Shown here: positions 34,590 through 45,328 of the stretch, in pieces
How positions within the stretch are numbered: the first letter of the stretch is position 1
Layout of the letters: each line of letters begins with the position of its first letter
Assembly: GCA_015179125.1 (NCBI GenBank)
Contig: WHVA01000353.1
Span: 59,230 to 123,229, forward strand
Length of the DNA: 64,000 nucleotides
Source of the DNA: Gautieria morchelliformis
Lineage: Eukaryota > Basidiomycota > Agaricomycetes > Gomphales > Gomphaceae
Reading direction: 5' to 3'
Notes under the pieces: model-generated
Database searches by the model: none
The model's input: only the letters and a program-made list of their open reading frames with translations
Told to the model about the DNA's origin: nothing
Position numbers and translations under genes: made by a program

Positions 34590-36744
34590 ATGTTCGATTT
34601 GCTCAGGACACGGGTTACCTGCTGGGACTTCATTATTGTGGCTGCGATATGTCTACTCGCACCTCCAATACATTATTTCCGACGGCGTATTCCTAAAGGT
34701 ATAATCTTTTCGTAATGCTCAAATTCTCCTCGTCCATACCCGCTGAATAGGTTTACGACTACCACCGGGGCCTCCCGGAAAGCTAATCGTCGGGAATGTT
34801 TCTGATTTGCCCACAGAGCAGGAGTGGGTGACCTTTTCACAATTGGCGAAAGGATACGGTACGCCATAACACACTACAAGGTGGACTGGGTTATTTGATT
34901 CTTCGGGTTCTCAGGAGATCTCGTCTATCTTAATGCTTTTGGGTTCTCCATGGCCGTGGTTAGCTCAACAGACGTCGCTTACGAACTATTCGAGAAACGA
35001 TCGTCAATTTATTCCGATCGAGGTGATGGCCCAATGATAAAGGACTTGTGCGTGTGTGGCCTTTGTGTGGATGACTTATGTTATTCCGACATGATCTAGG
35101 ATCGGCTTTGATTGGAGTGTAGCTCTCATGTCCTATGGGGAGAGATGGCGTCGCCACCGCAAGGTGATCCACGAGAAGTTCCATCCTGTCGCCGCGGCAG
35201 AATACAAGCCTATTCAACTTAAACATGCACGGTTCGTATTTCACCTTCATTGTCAGCAGCATATATATATATATATTCATCGCAGGATATTACTCCGACG
35301 ACTCTACGAGACCCCTGGCGATTTTGTTGAGCACATGCGACATACAGCCGGAGCGAACATCATAGAGGCACGTCGTCGACTTTGCTGAGCCTACATTACC
35401 TAACGCCATAGGTTGGTCAAATCGATGGACGGACAGGTCGTGTATGGAATCAAAGTGCTTCCCAAAGCGGATCCCTACATTGCGATTGCAGAGAAGGCTA
35501 TGGAAGTCGTCAGCTTAGCAGCAAATCCGGGGTCATTCCTTGTTGACGTCCTCCCTATATGTGGGTCAGACTCATTGTTATCCTGATGTCGCTATCTCAC
35601 CAGGTTGCGTTAGTAAAACATGTGCCAGAGTGGTTTCCCGGGGCAGGATTTAAAAGAAAGGCTAGGATTTGGCGGAAGTGCGCAACAGACATGAATGTTG
35701 TGCCCTTTGAAGCCGCCAAGGTCGCATTTGTGAGCTGAGTTGTATTTTCAGTCATTTCATGCTAAGCTTTCCTAGAATTCTGGAACTGCGGAAGCTTCTT
35801 TCAGCTCGGAACTATTGGAAGAACTCGCCGTTAAAGGTGATGCAGCGCATGGGCAAGAAGAAGTCATACGGAACGCCGGAGCCACCCTGTTGGCTGGTGG
35901 GGCAGACTCGGCACGTGTTCTATCACTGGGGTCTAATTTAGCTCATCACGATTTCATGTAGTCGATGAGTTCCTTGGTTACCTTCTTGTTTGCCATGTTA
36001 CTTTTCCCCGAAGCTCAACGAAAGGCTCAGGAGGAGCTGGATGAAGTGGTGGGATTGACTAGGCTCCCAGAGTACGAAGACCGTGAAAACCTACCGTACA
36101 TCAACGCCCTTTGCAAAGAGGTTTTACGGTGGCATCCTCCCTTCCCTATTGGTGTACCGCACCGTCTCACCCAGGATGATGTCTTTGGTGACTATTTTAT
36201 TCCTGCAGGAACAATTTTAATTGCAAATGCATGGTGGCTCGATAATCCATGTCGTCATCTTGAATTAGGACACTGACATATACTGGCAGGCACATTCTTC
36301 GTGATGAGGCGACGTATGGTGTTGACACTGACAAGTTCAAGCCCGAACGCTTTCTTGTGCCGGGCGTGAAAGATCCTGCCGCCGTTTTTGGATACGGTAG
36401 AAGGTATGCATTTTTCATATGGTTTACAATGCGTTTGTTATCCCAGCTCATACCCAATGTAGAATATGCCCTGGTCGATATTTTTTAGACCACACCCTTT
36501 TTGCGGTTGTGGCCTCGACTCTGAGTGTCTTTAATATCACCCCTTCGAAAGACAGCAACGGAGAAGACATTCCCACTCAAGCCGTCTTCCAATCTGGATT
36601 CGTATCGTGAGTCTTGCGTATGTTCATTGTGTGGGGAACTGACAGATGGATTATTGAACTTTTAGTGCTCCCGTGCCTTTCAAGTGCACGATCAGCCCAC
36701 GATCGGATGCTGCCAAGAGACTTATTTTACAGGAAAGTTCCTGA
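34590..36744 (+). CDS. Cytochrome P450 monooxygenase 2, apparently intact
   Basis: Twelve exons: 34590-34698, 34751-34858, 34915-35047, 35100-35231, 35286-35367, 35437-35560, 35614-35720, 35776-35910, 35962-36233, 36290-36403, 36463-36606, 36666-36744; 512 residues, all phases consistent. N-terminal anchor FIIVAAICLLAPP, then the Pro hinge LPPGPPGK, WxxxR helix WRRHRK, I-helix AGATLLAGGADS, K-helix ALCKEVLRW, PERF region FKPERF and haem loop FGYGRRICPGR with axial Cys441. This is a class II, endoplasmic-reticulum P450 of the type common in Agaricomycetes (resembling proteins annotated as O-methylsterigmatocystin oxidoreductase-like). Two introns, after 35367 and 35910, start with GCACGT instead of GT. 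Substrate unknown. It follows P450 1 in the same orientation; no recognisable terpene or polyketide synthase is in the window. Confidence 0.9.
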
Positions 36745-37394
36745 CTGAGTCGCATCGCGAACTAGGATTGGGAACACTAAGAACATTTTGCCTTTCATCC
36801 TCAAACCCCCGCAATGTATTTGTTTGCAAGTGATGTCAAGGACACTGTTGCAGTTGCTGTACAATATCGTTGGCCTTGCGATCAGGCCATTGCCCCCAAA
36901 TATTCAGTCGATCTAGGAGGGGAGTACTTTTGCCGCAGAGGAACTGGGACAAGGGCGTGGGGTTGACCGGATGGGCTCTCTTCAAGTTTGTGGAATCGGC
37001 ATTGCGCCTCAGAAGATCATCGCTCATGACCTCTAATTCCGCACTTTTGCAATCAAATGAGCAAACTGTAAAAGATCGTATGTCAATGTCGTCGAAATGC
37101 GAATACGGCTTGAGATGCTTGCATGACTGACTGCGTCGGGTGCATACCAGATGTTGAACTGAGAACTTGTCCGTCACGAACTCATCGAACGCAGAGTTAT
37201 CATCGAAGGTCCGCTTTTTCGCGGAGACTCAAGTACTCACGTGCACGACTGAGCTGAGAGCGCCGCCTCCAACAATTAAAATCTCCCACCCCCATCGCCT
37301 GTTTGAGGTGGGCTCTGTGCGCTGTCATTCTCATGATTCCCCAGAGATAGAGACATTGTGATTGAGCGCAGTGGCTAAGATGAAAGGAGCTCAG
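36745..37394 (-). other. Intergenic; possible small minus-strand gene, unrecognised
   Basis: On the minus strand an ORF ending at 36836 (…NDIVQQLQQCP) can be joined by plausible short introns to upstream stretches, including WEILIVGGGALSSVVH near 37270, which resembles a dinucleotide-binding glycine motif. The rest shows no known fold, and no convincing start is present. Could be a gene fragment or chance. I see no other gene here. Confidence 0.25.
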
Positions 37395-37582
37395 TGTAAA
37401 TAACCTATGTATCTACCTGTACACTAGTTATTACATAATCCCAGTGGGCCCCTTAGGGACCCACTGTATAGTTTATGCGTGGGAACCGGTCAGCGGTTCC
37501 CATTGCATCTTACCCTTATACTGTCACTACGTAGCATTCAGAATACCACTCCTTGGTCAAGTTGTGTTGTGCCCTTGTGACA
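37395..37582 (+). repeat. LTR of element X, left copy
   Basis: TGTAAATAACCTATGTATCT ... CCCTTGTGACA. Nearly identical in reverse orientation to 46734-46921; the similarity continues to about 37619 in the leader. Confidence 0.8.
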
Positions 37583-37931
37583 CAAGGCATAAGATCGTCA
37601 TCTTTACACCTTTTTGAACTTGACCAATGTGTGGTATTTGCTGCCTGTCCAGTTCCTTTCGTTGCGGGTCTTCTGCGTCGTGACCACGTTCACTAGCTGT
37701 GGACTGTCACGAGCTTTGACGTGGTGCGTCGCGTTCCCCGGGTGAGCGGAGGGCCGTCTGGACGTTCTCCAGCGTGGCTGCGTCTTGCAGCCTGATCTCC
37801 TCAGCTTGGTGGAGTTCCTTGCCGATCTCCATGATGGCGGCGGCAATGTTGTCAAGCTGCGATGCTAGCTGATTGTGCTTGTGGGGCGTAAGGGCACTCC
37901 GGTGCAGCGCCATCCTGCACCTGCTTGTTCA

Positions 37932-39533
37932 ATGCCACCGCCAGCTGTCCCGGTCGAACAGGATGTGAGGTTCAGAAATGAACCCCAAGAAAAACTGGCT
38001 GCCCCAATGGACAGCCGCAAGATGATCCAACAGATCTTCAGGGAACAAGTTGCCTCAGAGCCCGACTCTGAAACGACGACAGAGAGCCTAGAGCTCGAAG
38101 TCGTGCACTGGCAGCGAAAAGAGGCCGCAGCCGCACGCCGCCATATGTGGGCCCTTGAGCTGCTGGCGAAGAACGCTGAGGAAGCAGTGGCCCAGAGCCA
38201 CGCCGCTCAGCAGCCCGACGAACAGCTCATGCGAGCCATGCAGGATGCAGGGCAAGCGCGTGCAGCCTACAACAGCAGGCTGTGGATCCGCAATGCGGGA
38301 CTGACCGGGGACACCAGACACAAAATGCCCCTGGACTCGAGAGCACAAAATGCTCCCGATCCCGAGCCCGACCCAGGCCCGGGGCCCGTCAGGGCATACA
38401 ACAGCCTGCCCCGCGCAGCATCACAGCCACGCGAACGATCCATGGCCCCAACAGAAGGCCAGGGCACACTGGATCAGGCTGACGCCGTACTGCTGGAGCC
38501 GTACGATGGGATCACATGGATGATCTGCGTGGTGTTGGCAGACGCCACAGACACAGACCCAGACAAGTCTGTGCTTGCAAAAGCCGGCGTGAAGCTGGCT
38601 CACCCCGAGCCATACACCGGGGGATCTGACCTCAAAGAGTTTGAAATTTTCATCACAGCCATCTTAAGATGGCTGAAAATGAACTGCCTCCTAGGGCCAA
38701 CCAGCATAGACATGCAGGTCGGCTACGTGGGCACTCACCTGACCGGTGAAGCCCAGGAATGGTTCTTTCGAAACGTAGAACGCTTCGATCACCAGGTCCG
38801 CAGTTGGACTCTGGAAACAGTGATGCAGGGCCTTCAAAAAAGGTTCCTGCACACACTAACGTACCACCACGCATCGAATAAATTCGATGCGGTCATGCAG
38901 GGCACGAAGACCGTTCAGGAGATGCTGAATGAGCTCACGAAATACGTGGCGCATATGATACAGCCGCCAGATGACTACACGTTCTGGAGATGGTTCGCGT
39001 TGGCGCTGCGTGAGTCGCTGCACAATGAGGTCCTCAAAAAGGGCTACAACGCCGAGAGCAGCTCAATAGAGCAACTCTTCAAGATGGCCTGAATGATAGA
39101 GGAAGCATCCCGATACAATATGGGGATGCGCCGCGCAGAAAGCGCAGCGGCAACGGCAAGCGCTGCCTGACTTACAGGGAGCAAGCCGGTGACACAGATG
39201 GGCCTGACCAGGCCTAGCCTGTTCTTGAGAAGTGGAGCGTCACAGCAACCGCCGCCCGCATGCCCAGCGCAAGCTGGACGCCCGCCTGAAGCTAAACAGC
39301 CTCAAGCGTCAGGATCGTCCCTGCGACCTGCCCCACCAAGGAAAGCGTTGGGCCAGCCTAACTATGGGCCCAGCGGTAGCCAAAGCAGCGCTACGTGCTT
39401 CGAATGCGGCCAACCTGGCCACAAGAAAGCGGAGTGCCCCCGGCTTAGGTCAGGTATCAGGATAGCGGCGGCGAGGCACGACAAGGAGGCCGAGGATCCG
39501 GAGACGGATCTGACCCCAAAGTTCCATTTCTGA
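37932..39533 (+). pseudogene. Gag of element X with two in-frame TGA codons
   Basis: From ATG at 37932 (MPPPAVPVEQDVRF), an acidic and Ala/Gln-rich N-terminus and a Pro-rich linker lead to a retrotransposon gag core (YTGGSDLKEFEIFITAIL ... LTGEAQEWFFRNVE ... FLHTLTYHHASNKFDAV). A TGA at 39090-39092 and another at 39168-39170 interrupt an otherwise open frame, which continues to a CCHC zinc knuckle CFECGQPGHKKAEC near 39400 and ends at 39533. Both stops follow CC, so each is one C-to-T step from CGA. Non-functional as read. Confidence 0.85.
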
Positions 39534-39569
39534 TATTCCCATCTCTGTTCCCATTCCTGGTTCTGCTTC

Positions 39570-39992
39570 TGTAAGGGCAACTCTCCCTAGACAGTGGAAC
39601 TCATGCAGTCTCGCAGAGGAGGATCTAAAGAGATGAATACGAGCTATCTACATGACATACAACCCCCTGGCAGAGGAGGATCCAAAGAGAAAAAGCTAAG
39701 GGCCTCCACTGCCAGCACACTACTTATATACCTCACACCCCTGATTGAAGTCAGGGATGCCTGCTCCACTCACTCCTGATGTAACTATGAACCTCCATGG
39801 CACTCGCTTAATATGTGCGACCCAGCCCACGACCTTGGTGCCACTCCAGCATAGTTGCTGAAGCCAAAGGCTAGGGAACTCAGTTCTGCCCCTGGAATGT
39901 GCTTGGGTCAGATCTGGACCTTGGATCTGGACCGAAGCCAAGACCAAATATGAGACCAGAAATGGACTGGGGAGGGGGTTCCCCTGACATCA
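39570..39992 (-). repeat. LTR of Gypsy element Z (minus strand)
   Basis: On the minus strand starts TGATGTCAGGGGAACCCCC directly after a purine-rich tract AGAGGGGGAG and ends ...GTTGCCCTTACA. It contains a TATATAAG box near 39722-39729. As it follows a chromodomain, it is the 3' LTR of a minus-strand Gypsy element. Confidence 0.75.
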
Positions 39993-40199
39993 CTCCCCCT
40001 CTAGAGTGCTGTGTCCTCAAGTACAGGACATGATTGATTGGAAAGCTATCAATCTGATTCTCCAGGGTGCTCCTGGGTTGGGTCCGATAGAATTCCTGCA
40101 CCTTGGTTGGTGCATGGATGTCATCCTTGGAGACCCAGGAGTTCTCCTTGTACCCATAGCCCTCCCACTTGATCAAAAACTGGAGGCAGCCCCCTAGAA
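39880..40199 (-). pseudogene. Chromodomain end of a Gypsy integrase (element Z)
   Basis: The minus-strand ORF reads LQFLIKWEGYGYKENSW VSKDDIHAP, the typical end of a chromovirus integrase with the aromatic and acidic residues of a chromodomain, then runs across the polypurine tract into the LTR. Everything upstream is missing: the fragment begins abruptly at about 40199. Chromodomains guide integration to heterochromatin. Confidence 0.85.
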
Positions 40200-40202
40200 G
40201 GT

Positions 40203-40749
40203 GTTACAACCATGCTATTCCGACTTCTGACACTCCATTCTGCCTCGTTTTGGACATTCTGATACTTCCGATAGTCCCCCCCTTGTTATATCCATTCCCC
40301 ATTTGACTCTATTACTCGGACCCTTCAGACTTGACTCGCAGCACAGCAAGACCATATGTCCGACCCCTCTGGAGTCCTGTTGTTCCGTCATGTCAAATAT
40401 GCTTTCCATCCCCTTGTTCTTTTACCCATTGTTCTTGACTACACCCTGCACCCCACTTGTAGTTCTTTGTTCCTGATTAGTTACTTACCCCATATATCTT
40501 GTCTGACTTCCACTTTCCTTGGAACATGCTTAGTAATACAACATTACAAGTTGCCTCAGCTCTTTGTATAAAACCCCTCATGTATGCTCTCAATTCTGCA
40601 ATCAGATAATCACCTTCAATACATGATTCCCTTCGCTCTATCTCCTGTTCTTAGCACATCGAGTATTGCAAGATCTCTGTCCCTCCACTTCTTGACCTCT
40701 GCCTCTCTGCCCTTCTGCCTTCCACCTTCTGACTTAGTGTCCGACCTTT
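40203..40749 (+). other. Possible solo LTR, boundaries uncertain
   Basis: Starts TGTTACAACC, contains a TATAAAA at about 40567 and a pyrimidine-rich end, and has no coding pattern. It sits between two Gypsy fragments. The right end lacks a clear CA terminus, so the call is tentative. Confidence 0.35.
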
Positions 40750-41609
40750 GACTTAGTAGTGGGTTCTGGGAACACTTACACCATCTCACTAACAGCGAGC
40801 TTCGCATGTCCATTGCCTATTATCCTCAGACAGATGGTGCCACCGAGCAAGCAAACTGTACGGTAACACAGATGCTCAGACTTGCTGTATCTCCAGATAA
40901 AAAAGGTTGGGTGCAAAAATTACCCATGATAGAATATGCATTCAACAGCACACGATCCAATATCACAGGGTACTCACCTTTCTTCCTGAACTATGGAAGT
41001 GTCCCAGCACCAATGTTGTGGAACACAGCGAAAGATGTGGTGCCTGGTGTGCACACTTTCATCATGTGTCTTTGGGATGCTCTGATATCAGCACATGACA
41101 CAATCCTAGTACAACAAGTAAAACAGATGTACTATGCGAACAATCACCGCAGCAAGGTGCCCTTCACTGTCGGTGATCTAGTATACCTCTCAACAGAAAA
41201 TCTTTCCCTACCCAGGGGACAGGCCCATAAGCTTGTCCTGAAGTATGTCAGGCCATACTGGGTTACAAAGGAAGTAACACCTAAAATGACATATCAGTTA
41301 GCTCTACCATCTGATTCACTCAGCTGTGGTATACATCCAGTATCCCATGCAAGTCTCCTGTGTGTTCACTTAGCAAATGACGATTTATGCTTCCCTGGTC
41401 AATCAATCGATCAAGTCACTAATTTAGGCAACACACCAGAATTCCTTGTAAAGGGAGTTCTCTCCCACATCGGACAGGGCCACACAGCCTGGTTTGAGAT
41501 CCAGTGGCAGTCCGGTGACCGAACATGGTTACACTACAGCACAGTAAAACATTTATTGGCTCTAGAGGCCTACCTGGAAAACAATAGTGTCAATCAGATT
41601 GACACATGA
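40750..41609 (+). pseudogene. Gypsy integrase C-terminal half with chromodomain-like end (plus strand fragment)
   Basis: Open from SGFWEHLHHLTNSELRMS through the conserved YYPQTDGATEQAN block of the integrase core, then a GPY/F-like module (VRPYWVTKEV) and a C-terminal GVLSHIGQGHTAWFEIQW ... WLHYST segment resembling a divergent chromodomain. It ends at a stop at 41609. The first two catalytic Asp of the core are missing because the 5' part is absent. Its orientation is opposite to the truncated pol directly to the right. Confidence 0.85.
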
Positions 41610-41777
41610 CAAGTGGATCAGGAAACCCACCCTCAGACCTATGGATGCAGGCTGACATCTGCAAGACTATTGTCGCCCCCCTGACCAACTCGGTGAACCT
41701 GCAGGTGAACAGAATGAGCACGCACAGAGAATTACATATAAACTCACTGAGGAAATAAATGCACCCAACACTAAGAT

Positions 41778-43846
41778 GTGGTGCCATTCCTCCAATCCCC
41801 GAATCACAGAAAGAAGCTCCTTGTCATGGATGGCATAGTTGCATTCAGCATCATTGAGGCTTTTGGACACAAACCCCACAGGCCGCCATTTGCCATCATC
41901 ACATAGCTGGGACAGTACTGCTCCTGTGGCATAGGCTGAGGCATCTGTTTCAAGATGGAACCATTTGTCTTGATCAGGGAGGACAAGGATTGGTGTTGAG
42001 GTGATGAGGAGTTTGAGCTTGTCAAAGGACACTTGCTCTGGGCCATTTGGATCCAAGACCATTGGGCATCCTGTTTTATCAACTGGTTGAGGGGCTTTGC
42101 AATGTGTGAGAAGTCTTCCACAAATCGACAGTAGAAGTTGATGAAACCAAGGAATGATTTGACTTCAGTGACATTACGTGGTATTGGCCAGTCCCGCACT
42201 CCTGCAACCTTGACTGGGTCCATGGCAACCTGTCCTTGAGAGAGGATGAGGCCGAGATACTCCACCTCTAGTTGCTCAAATAGGCATTTTTCAGGTTTGA
42301 GGTACAGGCTGTCGGCCCGGAGGATTTCAAGGACACGTTGTACAATCCTACGATGTTCTTCAAGCAACTCTGTGAAGATGAGAATGTCGTCCATGAACAC
42401 CACCACAACCCCTTCATCGATGAGACTCTTGAAGATGTCATTCATCATCGTCTGGAAGGTTGCTGGGCTGTTCATGAGTCCAAAGAACATGACTAGAGGT
42501 TCATACAGGCCCCTATTTGTCCGAAAGGCTGCCTTCCACTCATCTCCCTCTTTTATACGTACATTATTATATCCCCAGCGAATGTCAAGCTTTATGAAGT
42601 ATTTAGCCCTTCCAGAAGCAATCTTATTCATGATGTCTGGAACAAGGGGCAAAGGATAAGCATTCTTGATTGTTATATCATTGAGCTTCCGGTAGTCTTG
42701 CACAAATCTAAGACTGCCATCCTTTTTCTTCACAAAGAAGACTGGAGATGCCATAGGTGACTTGGAAGGACGGATACGATGGCTCTTCAGGTTCTCCTCA
42801 AGGAAGTTATCCAGTTCCCTTTGCTCAACCGGTGACATTGGGTAAACCTTTGTGCTGAAGGGTTGTGGACCTGGAGTGAGCTCAATCACATGGTCCCAGG
42901 GCTTTCGAGGAGGCAGTTGGTCAAATGACTCCTTAGAAAACCCATCCTTGAACTCCTGGTATGGTTTAGGGACAAGGTCCTCGAAGGATCTGGCTGGTGC
43001 AGACTTGCTGGCCCGTTCAGCAAGCTGTTGGGAGACAGTTGAGCCTGCGCCAATTGTTTCAGGACTCTCATTCACAAAGATGGCAAAGGTCCTGTCTCCT
43101 TCCTCAAGTAGGGAGCGGGTGTGCTGTATGGGAGCCTCATCTTGATCTACACTCTCTTCTGGAACAGTTTCGACTGTGGGCCCTCTGACAACAGGTCTTC
43201 CCCCACATGACTTGGGACAGTGTGTCATCTTCACATCTCCTGTATGCCAGTTAACTTCTGGGTTGTGTTCAACAAGCCATGTGTGACCAAGAATGATGGC
43301 AAGTCGTCCAAGGCTTGTGACAGAGAATGTGGCACGTTCAGTATGATCCCCAAAGGTGAAAATGAGGTTGACTTCTTCCTTGATTGAGCCAGCCTCATTT
43401 GGGGTACCATCAATATTGTAGATGGGGATGGCACGGGGTAGGGGAGGGGTCCGAAGCCTGTGTTCCCTTACAAACTCCACATCGATGAACATCCCTGTAG
43501 CACCACTGTCAAGGAGGGAGTCAATTGCAAGTGGATGCCCTGTGTCAACAGAGTGGACCTTGAGAGGTACTTTGGTGCATTGGCGGAGGTCAGCAGTATG
43601 GACATATAGAGGGATTGGAAGGTTTGCATGAGCAACTGGAGTGATGGGTTGGGTTTTTGGCATGGCTGGTTTGGTTTCAGTTCGATCAGGGGTAGGAGAA
43701 GGATGCATCATATTGCCTGTGATCCCTATTGTACATGTTTCAAGAACTGAAAACCGATTCGTCGAGCGGGGCATGTCTTTCACCGCTGACTGGCCTAAAA
43801 ACCCTTTCCTTCCTCTTGGACAGGGGCTTCCACCTTCTGTTTGCAT
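41778..43846 (-). pseudogene. Pol of Gypsy element Y: protease, RT, truncated RNase H
   Basis: Minus-strand Pol in the -1 frame relative to Gag. Aspartic protease LLDSGATGMFIDVEFV with ILGHTWLVEHN; RT with SPVFFVKKKDGSLRFVQDYR, FIKLDIRWGYNNVRI, FGLMNSPATFQ and the catalytic FMDD (VVVFMDDILIF); then VEYLGLILS and SFLGFINFYCRF. A frameshift near 42055 leads into RNase H (HLETDASAYATGAVLSQL ... SKSLNDAECNYAIHDKELLSVIRGLEEW). The frame then breaks off at about 41778 in unrelated sequence, so the rest of RNase H and the whole integrase are lost. Confidence 0.9.
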
Positions 43847-44901
43847 TCCTCCATTGCTGCTGCTACAGATTTAGAGACAATTGCTGCAATGTCTGCCTCT
43901 GTGAGGTTTGCACTGATTTGTGGCTTGCGAGGTTCAGGACAGTCTGGTGAAATGTGACCAGGTCTCTTACAGTTGTAGCAGGTCCGTGTTTCGGTGCGGC
44001 GGCGGGATGAGTCAATGTCCATAGGTGTCGCATTACTGGGTGGTGCTGTGACAACAGGCGCCATAGCAGGAGTGTGGAGTGGTCAGGCAGGAGGAGGGCG
44101 ATTAGGCACATGAGGTGTCTGTGCCTTCCTGACCTCTAACAGACGGCGATGATTGCGGTCAATCTGACAGGCTGCTTCCTTCCAGCCTTTGAGGTTGGGT
44201 GGAAGAAAGGGCTGGGCGTGGATCTTGTCAAGGATACCTGCTGGAAGGCCACGAGCATAGGCATCCTCGAGTGCCTCATCATTAAAGCCTGTCCTGCCTT
44301 CCAGGATCTCAAATTGAGCCGTGTATTCATCTGCCGACATTCCTGATGTCATCCTGAGGTTATGCAGCTTAGTGCGAGCCATTCTGGCACGATCTGGGTC
44401 CCCAAAGGCCTCCTCCACACGTTTAATGAACTCCTCCAGAGTGGATATAGAGGAGGTGCCATCAATGACAGCCTGTGTCTCGTTGTGTGCCCATATCTCT
44501 GCAGAGCCTCCCATCATGAAGGAAAGAGCATATAGGATCTTTGTGCACTCATCTGGGAAGGATGCTGGCTGTAAGGCGATGGACAACTTGATAGACCTGA
44601 TAAACCCTTCAGTCTCTGCATGGTCTCCATTGAACTTCTCCGGTTCTGCTGCTTTGATAGAGCGAGTAGATGGAGGGACACTGTGAGGTACTGAGGGCGC
44701 AAGGGCTTGAGCAGCAGCAACAGCAGTGTTGGTGGCAGCATGGGCTAAGTGGTCATGAACGTTAACAATCTGATTCTGCAGCTCCTGATTCTGCAGTTGA
44801 AGTTGCTGCAGCTGCTGCGCTTGGCTGGAAAGGAGGCCTCGAAGAAATGGCCCATGTTCACCCAAGGAGTCCCAGTATGCCTCCGGGAGTTGGTCTGCCA
44901 T
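43795..44901 (-). pseudogene. Gag of Gypsy element Y with one in-frame TGA
   Basis: ATG at 44901; Gln-rich coiled N-terminus (QLQQLQLQNQELQNQI), gag core KFNGDHAETEGFIRSIK ... ARTKLHNLRMTSGMSADEYTAQFE, then a TGA at 44085-44083 (preceded by GCC). It continues in the same frame to a CCHC knuckle CYNCKRPGHISPDC and ends KGF-stop at 43795. The gag stop lies one codon after a GGGTTTT heptamer where Pol is entered in the -1 frame. Restoring Arg at the TGA position is the simplest single change, inferred from the pattern in other elements here. Confidence 0.88.
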
Positions 44902-44960
44902 AGGCTGAGATGAAGGTTGGTTAAGAAAGTGTGTGGGGTCGTCCTATGAGCTTGATCTTC

Positions 44961-45328
44961 TGTGAGGGCAACACTAATGACGAAGCCACAACCTAAAGAT
45001 ACTCAAGGGGATAGCAGCTGATGCAAGGACAATAACCAACTGTGTAGTGGGTATCCTCAGTTTATAAATCTACCAACAGTAGATACATGGGGACTTGCCT
45101 GTGTAGTGGGTATCTTCAGAGATCAAGCTGAGGAAACGCCACCACACTGGCTACAGTCTTATAGCGCTGGCAAGGTTTATATAATGGGGAGAGGGAAACT
45201 TGTAGAAGGTTACAGAAACTGACGGAAGGTTATGGAAACTGATGGAAGGTTATGGAAACTGACAGAAGGTGATGGAAACTCATGGAAGGACATAGAAACT
45301 TGTGGAAGGAAACGTGTGAACCCTGACA
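44961..45328 (-). repeat. Probable 5' LTR of Gypsy element Y
   Basis: On the minus strand from TGTCAGGGTTCACACG to TTGCCCTCACA, with a TATATAAACC box near 45175. It precedes the gag ATG by 60 bases. No second copy is present because the 3' end of Y is lost, so boundaries rest on TG/CA ends and context. Confidence 0.6.
45187..45310. repeat. 20-bp tandem repeat inside the LTR of Y
   Basis: Six imperfect units of AAGGTTATGGAAACTGATGG. Located in the U3-like part of the LTR, where such repeats often act as promoter elements (inference). Confidence 0.8.

Larger units (their letters stand above)
37395..39569 (+). mobile_element. LTR retrotransposon X, left (plus-strand) fragment
   Basis: Starts with a 188-bp LTR (37395-37582, TG...CA) that has an inverted partner at 46734-46921, continues through a rearranged leader and a gag ORF, and stops at 39569 where a foreign LTR end (reverse orientation, TGTAAGGGCAAC) begins. 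The pol part is absent. A block of about 290 bp (about 37641-37931) is inverted relative to the other copy of X at 45.8-46.07 kb, and some 600 bp of the gag N-terminus present in that copy is missing. Confidence 0.75.

Noticed and set aside
37160..37340. Dinucleotide-binding motif ILIVGGGALSS suggesting an AIF/FSP1-like oxidoreductase
   Set aside because: Only one short motif; no second domain, no start codon in frame and the downstream exons do not resemble the family.
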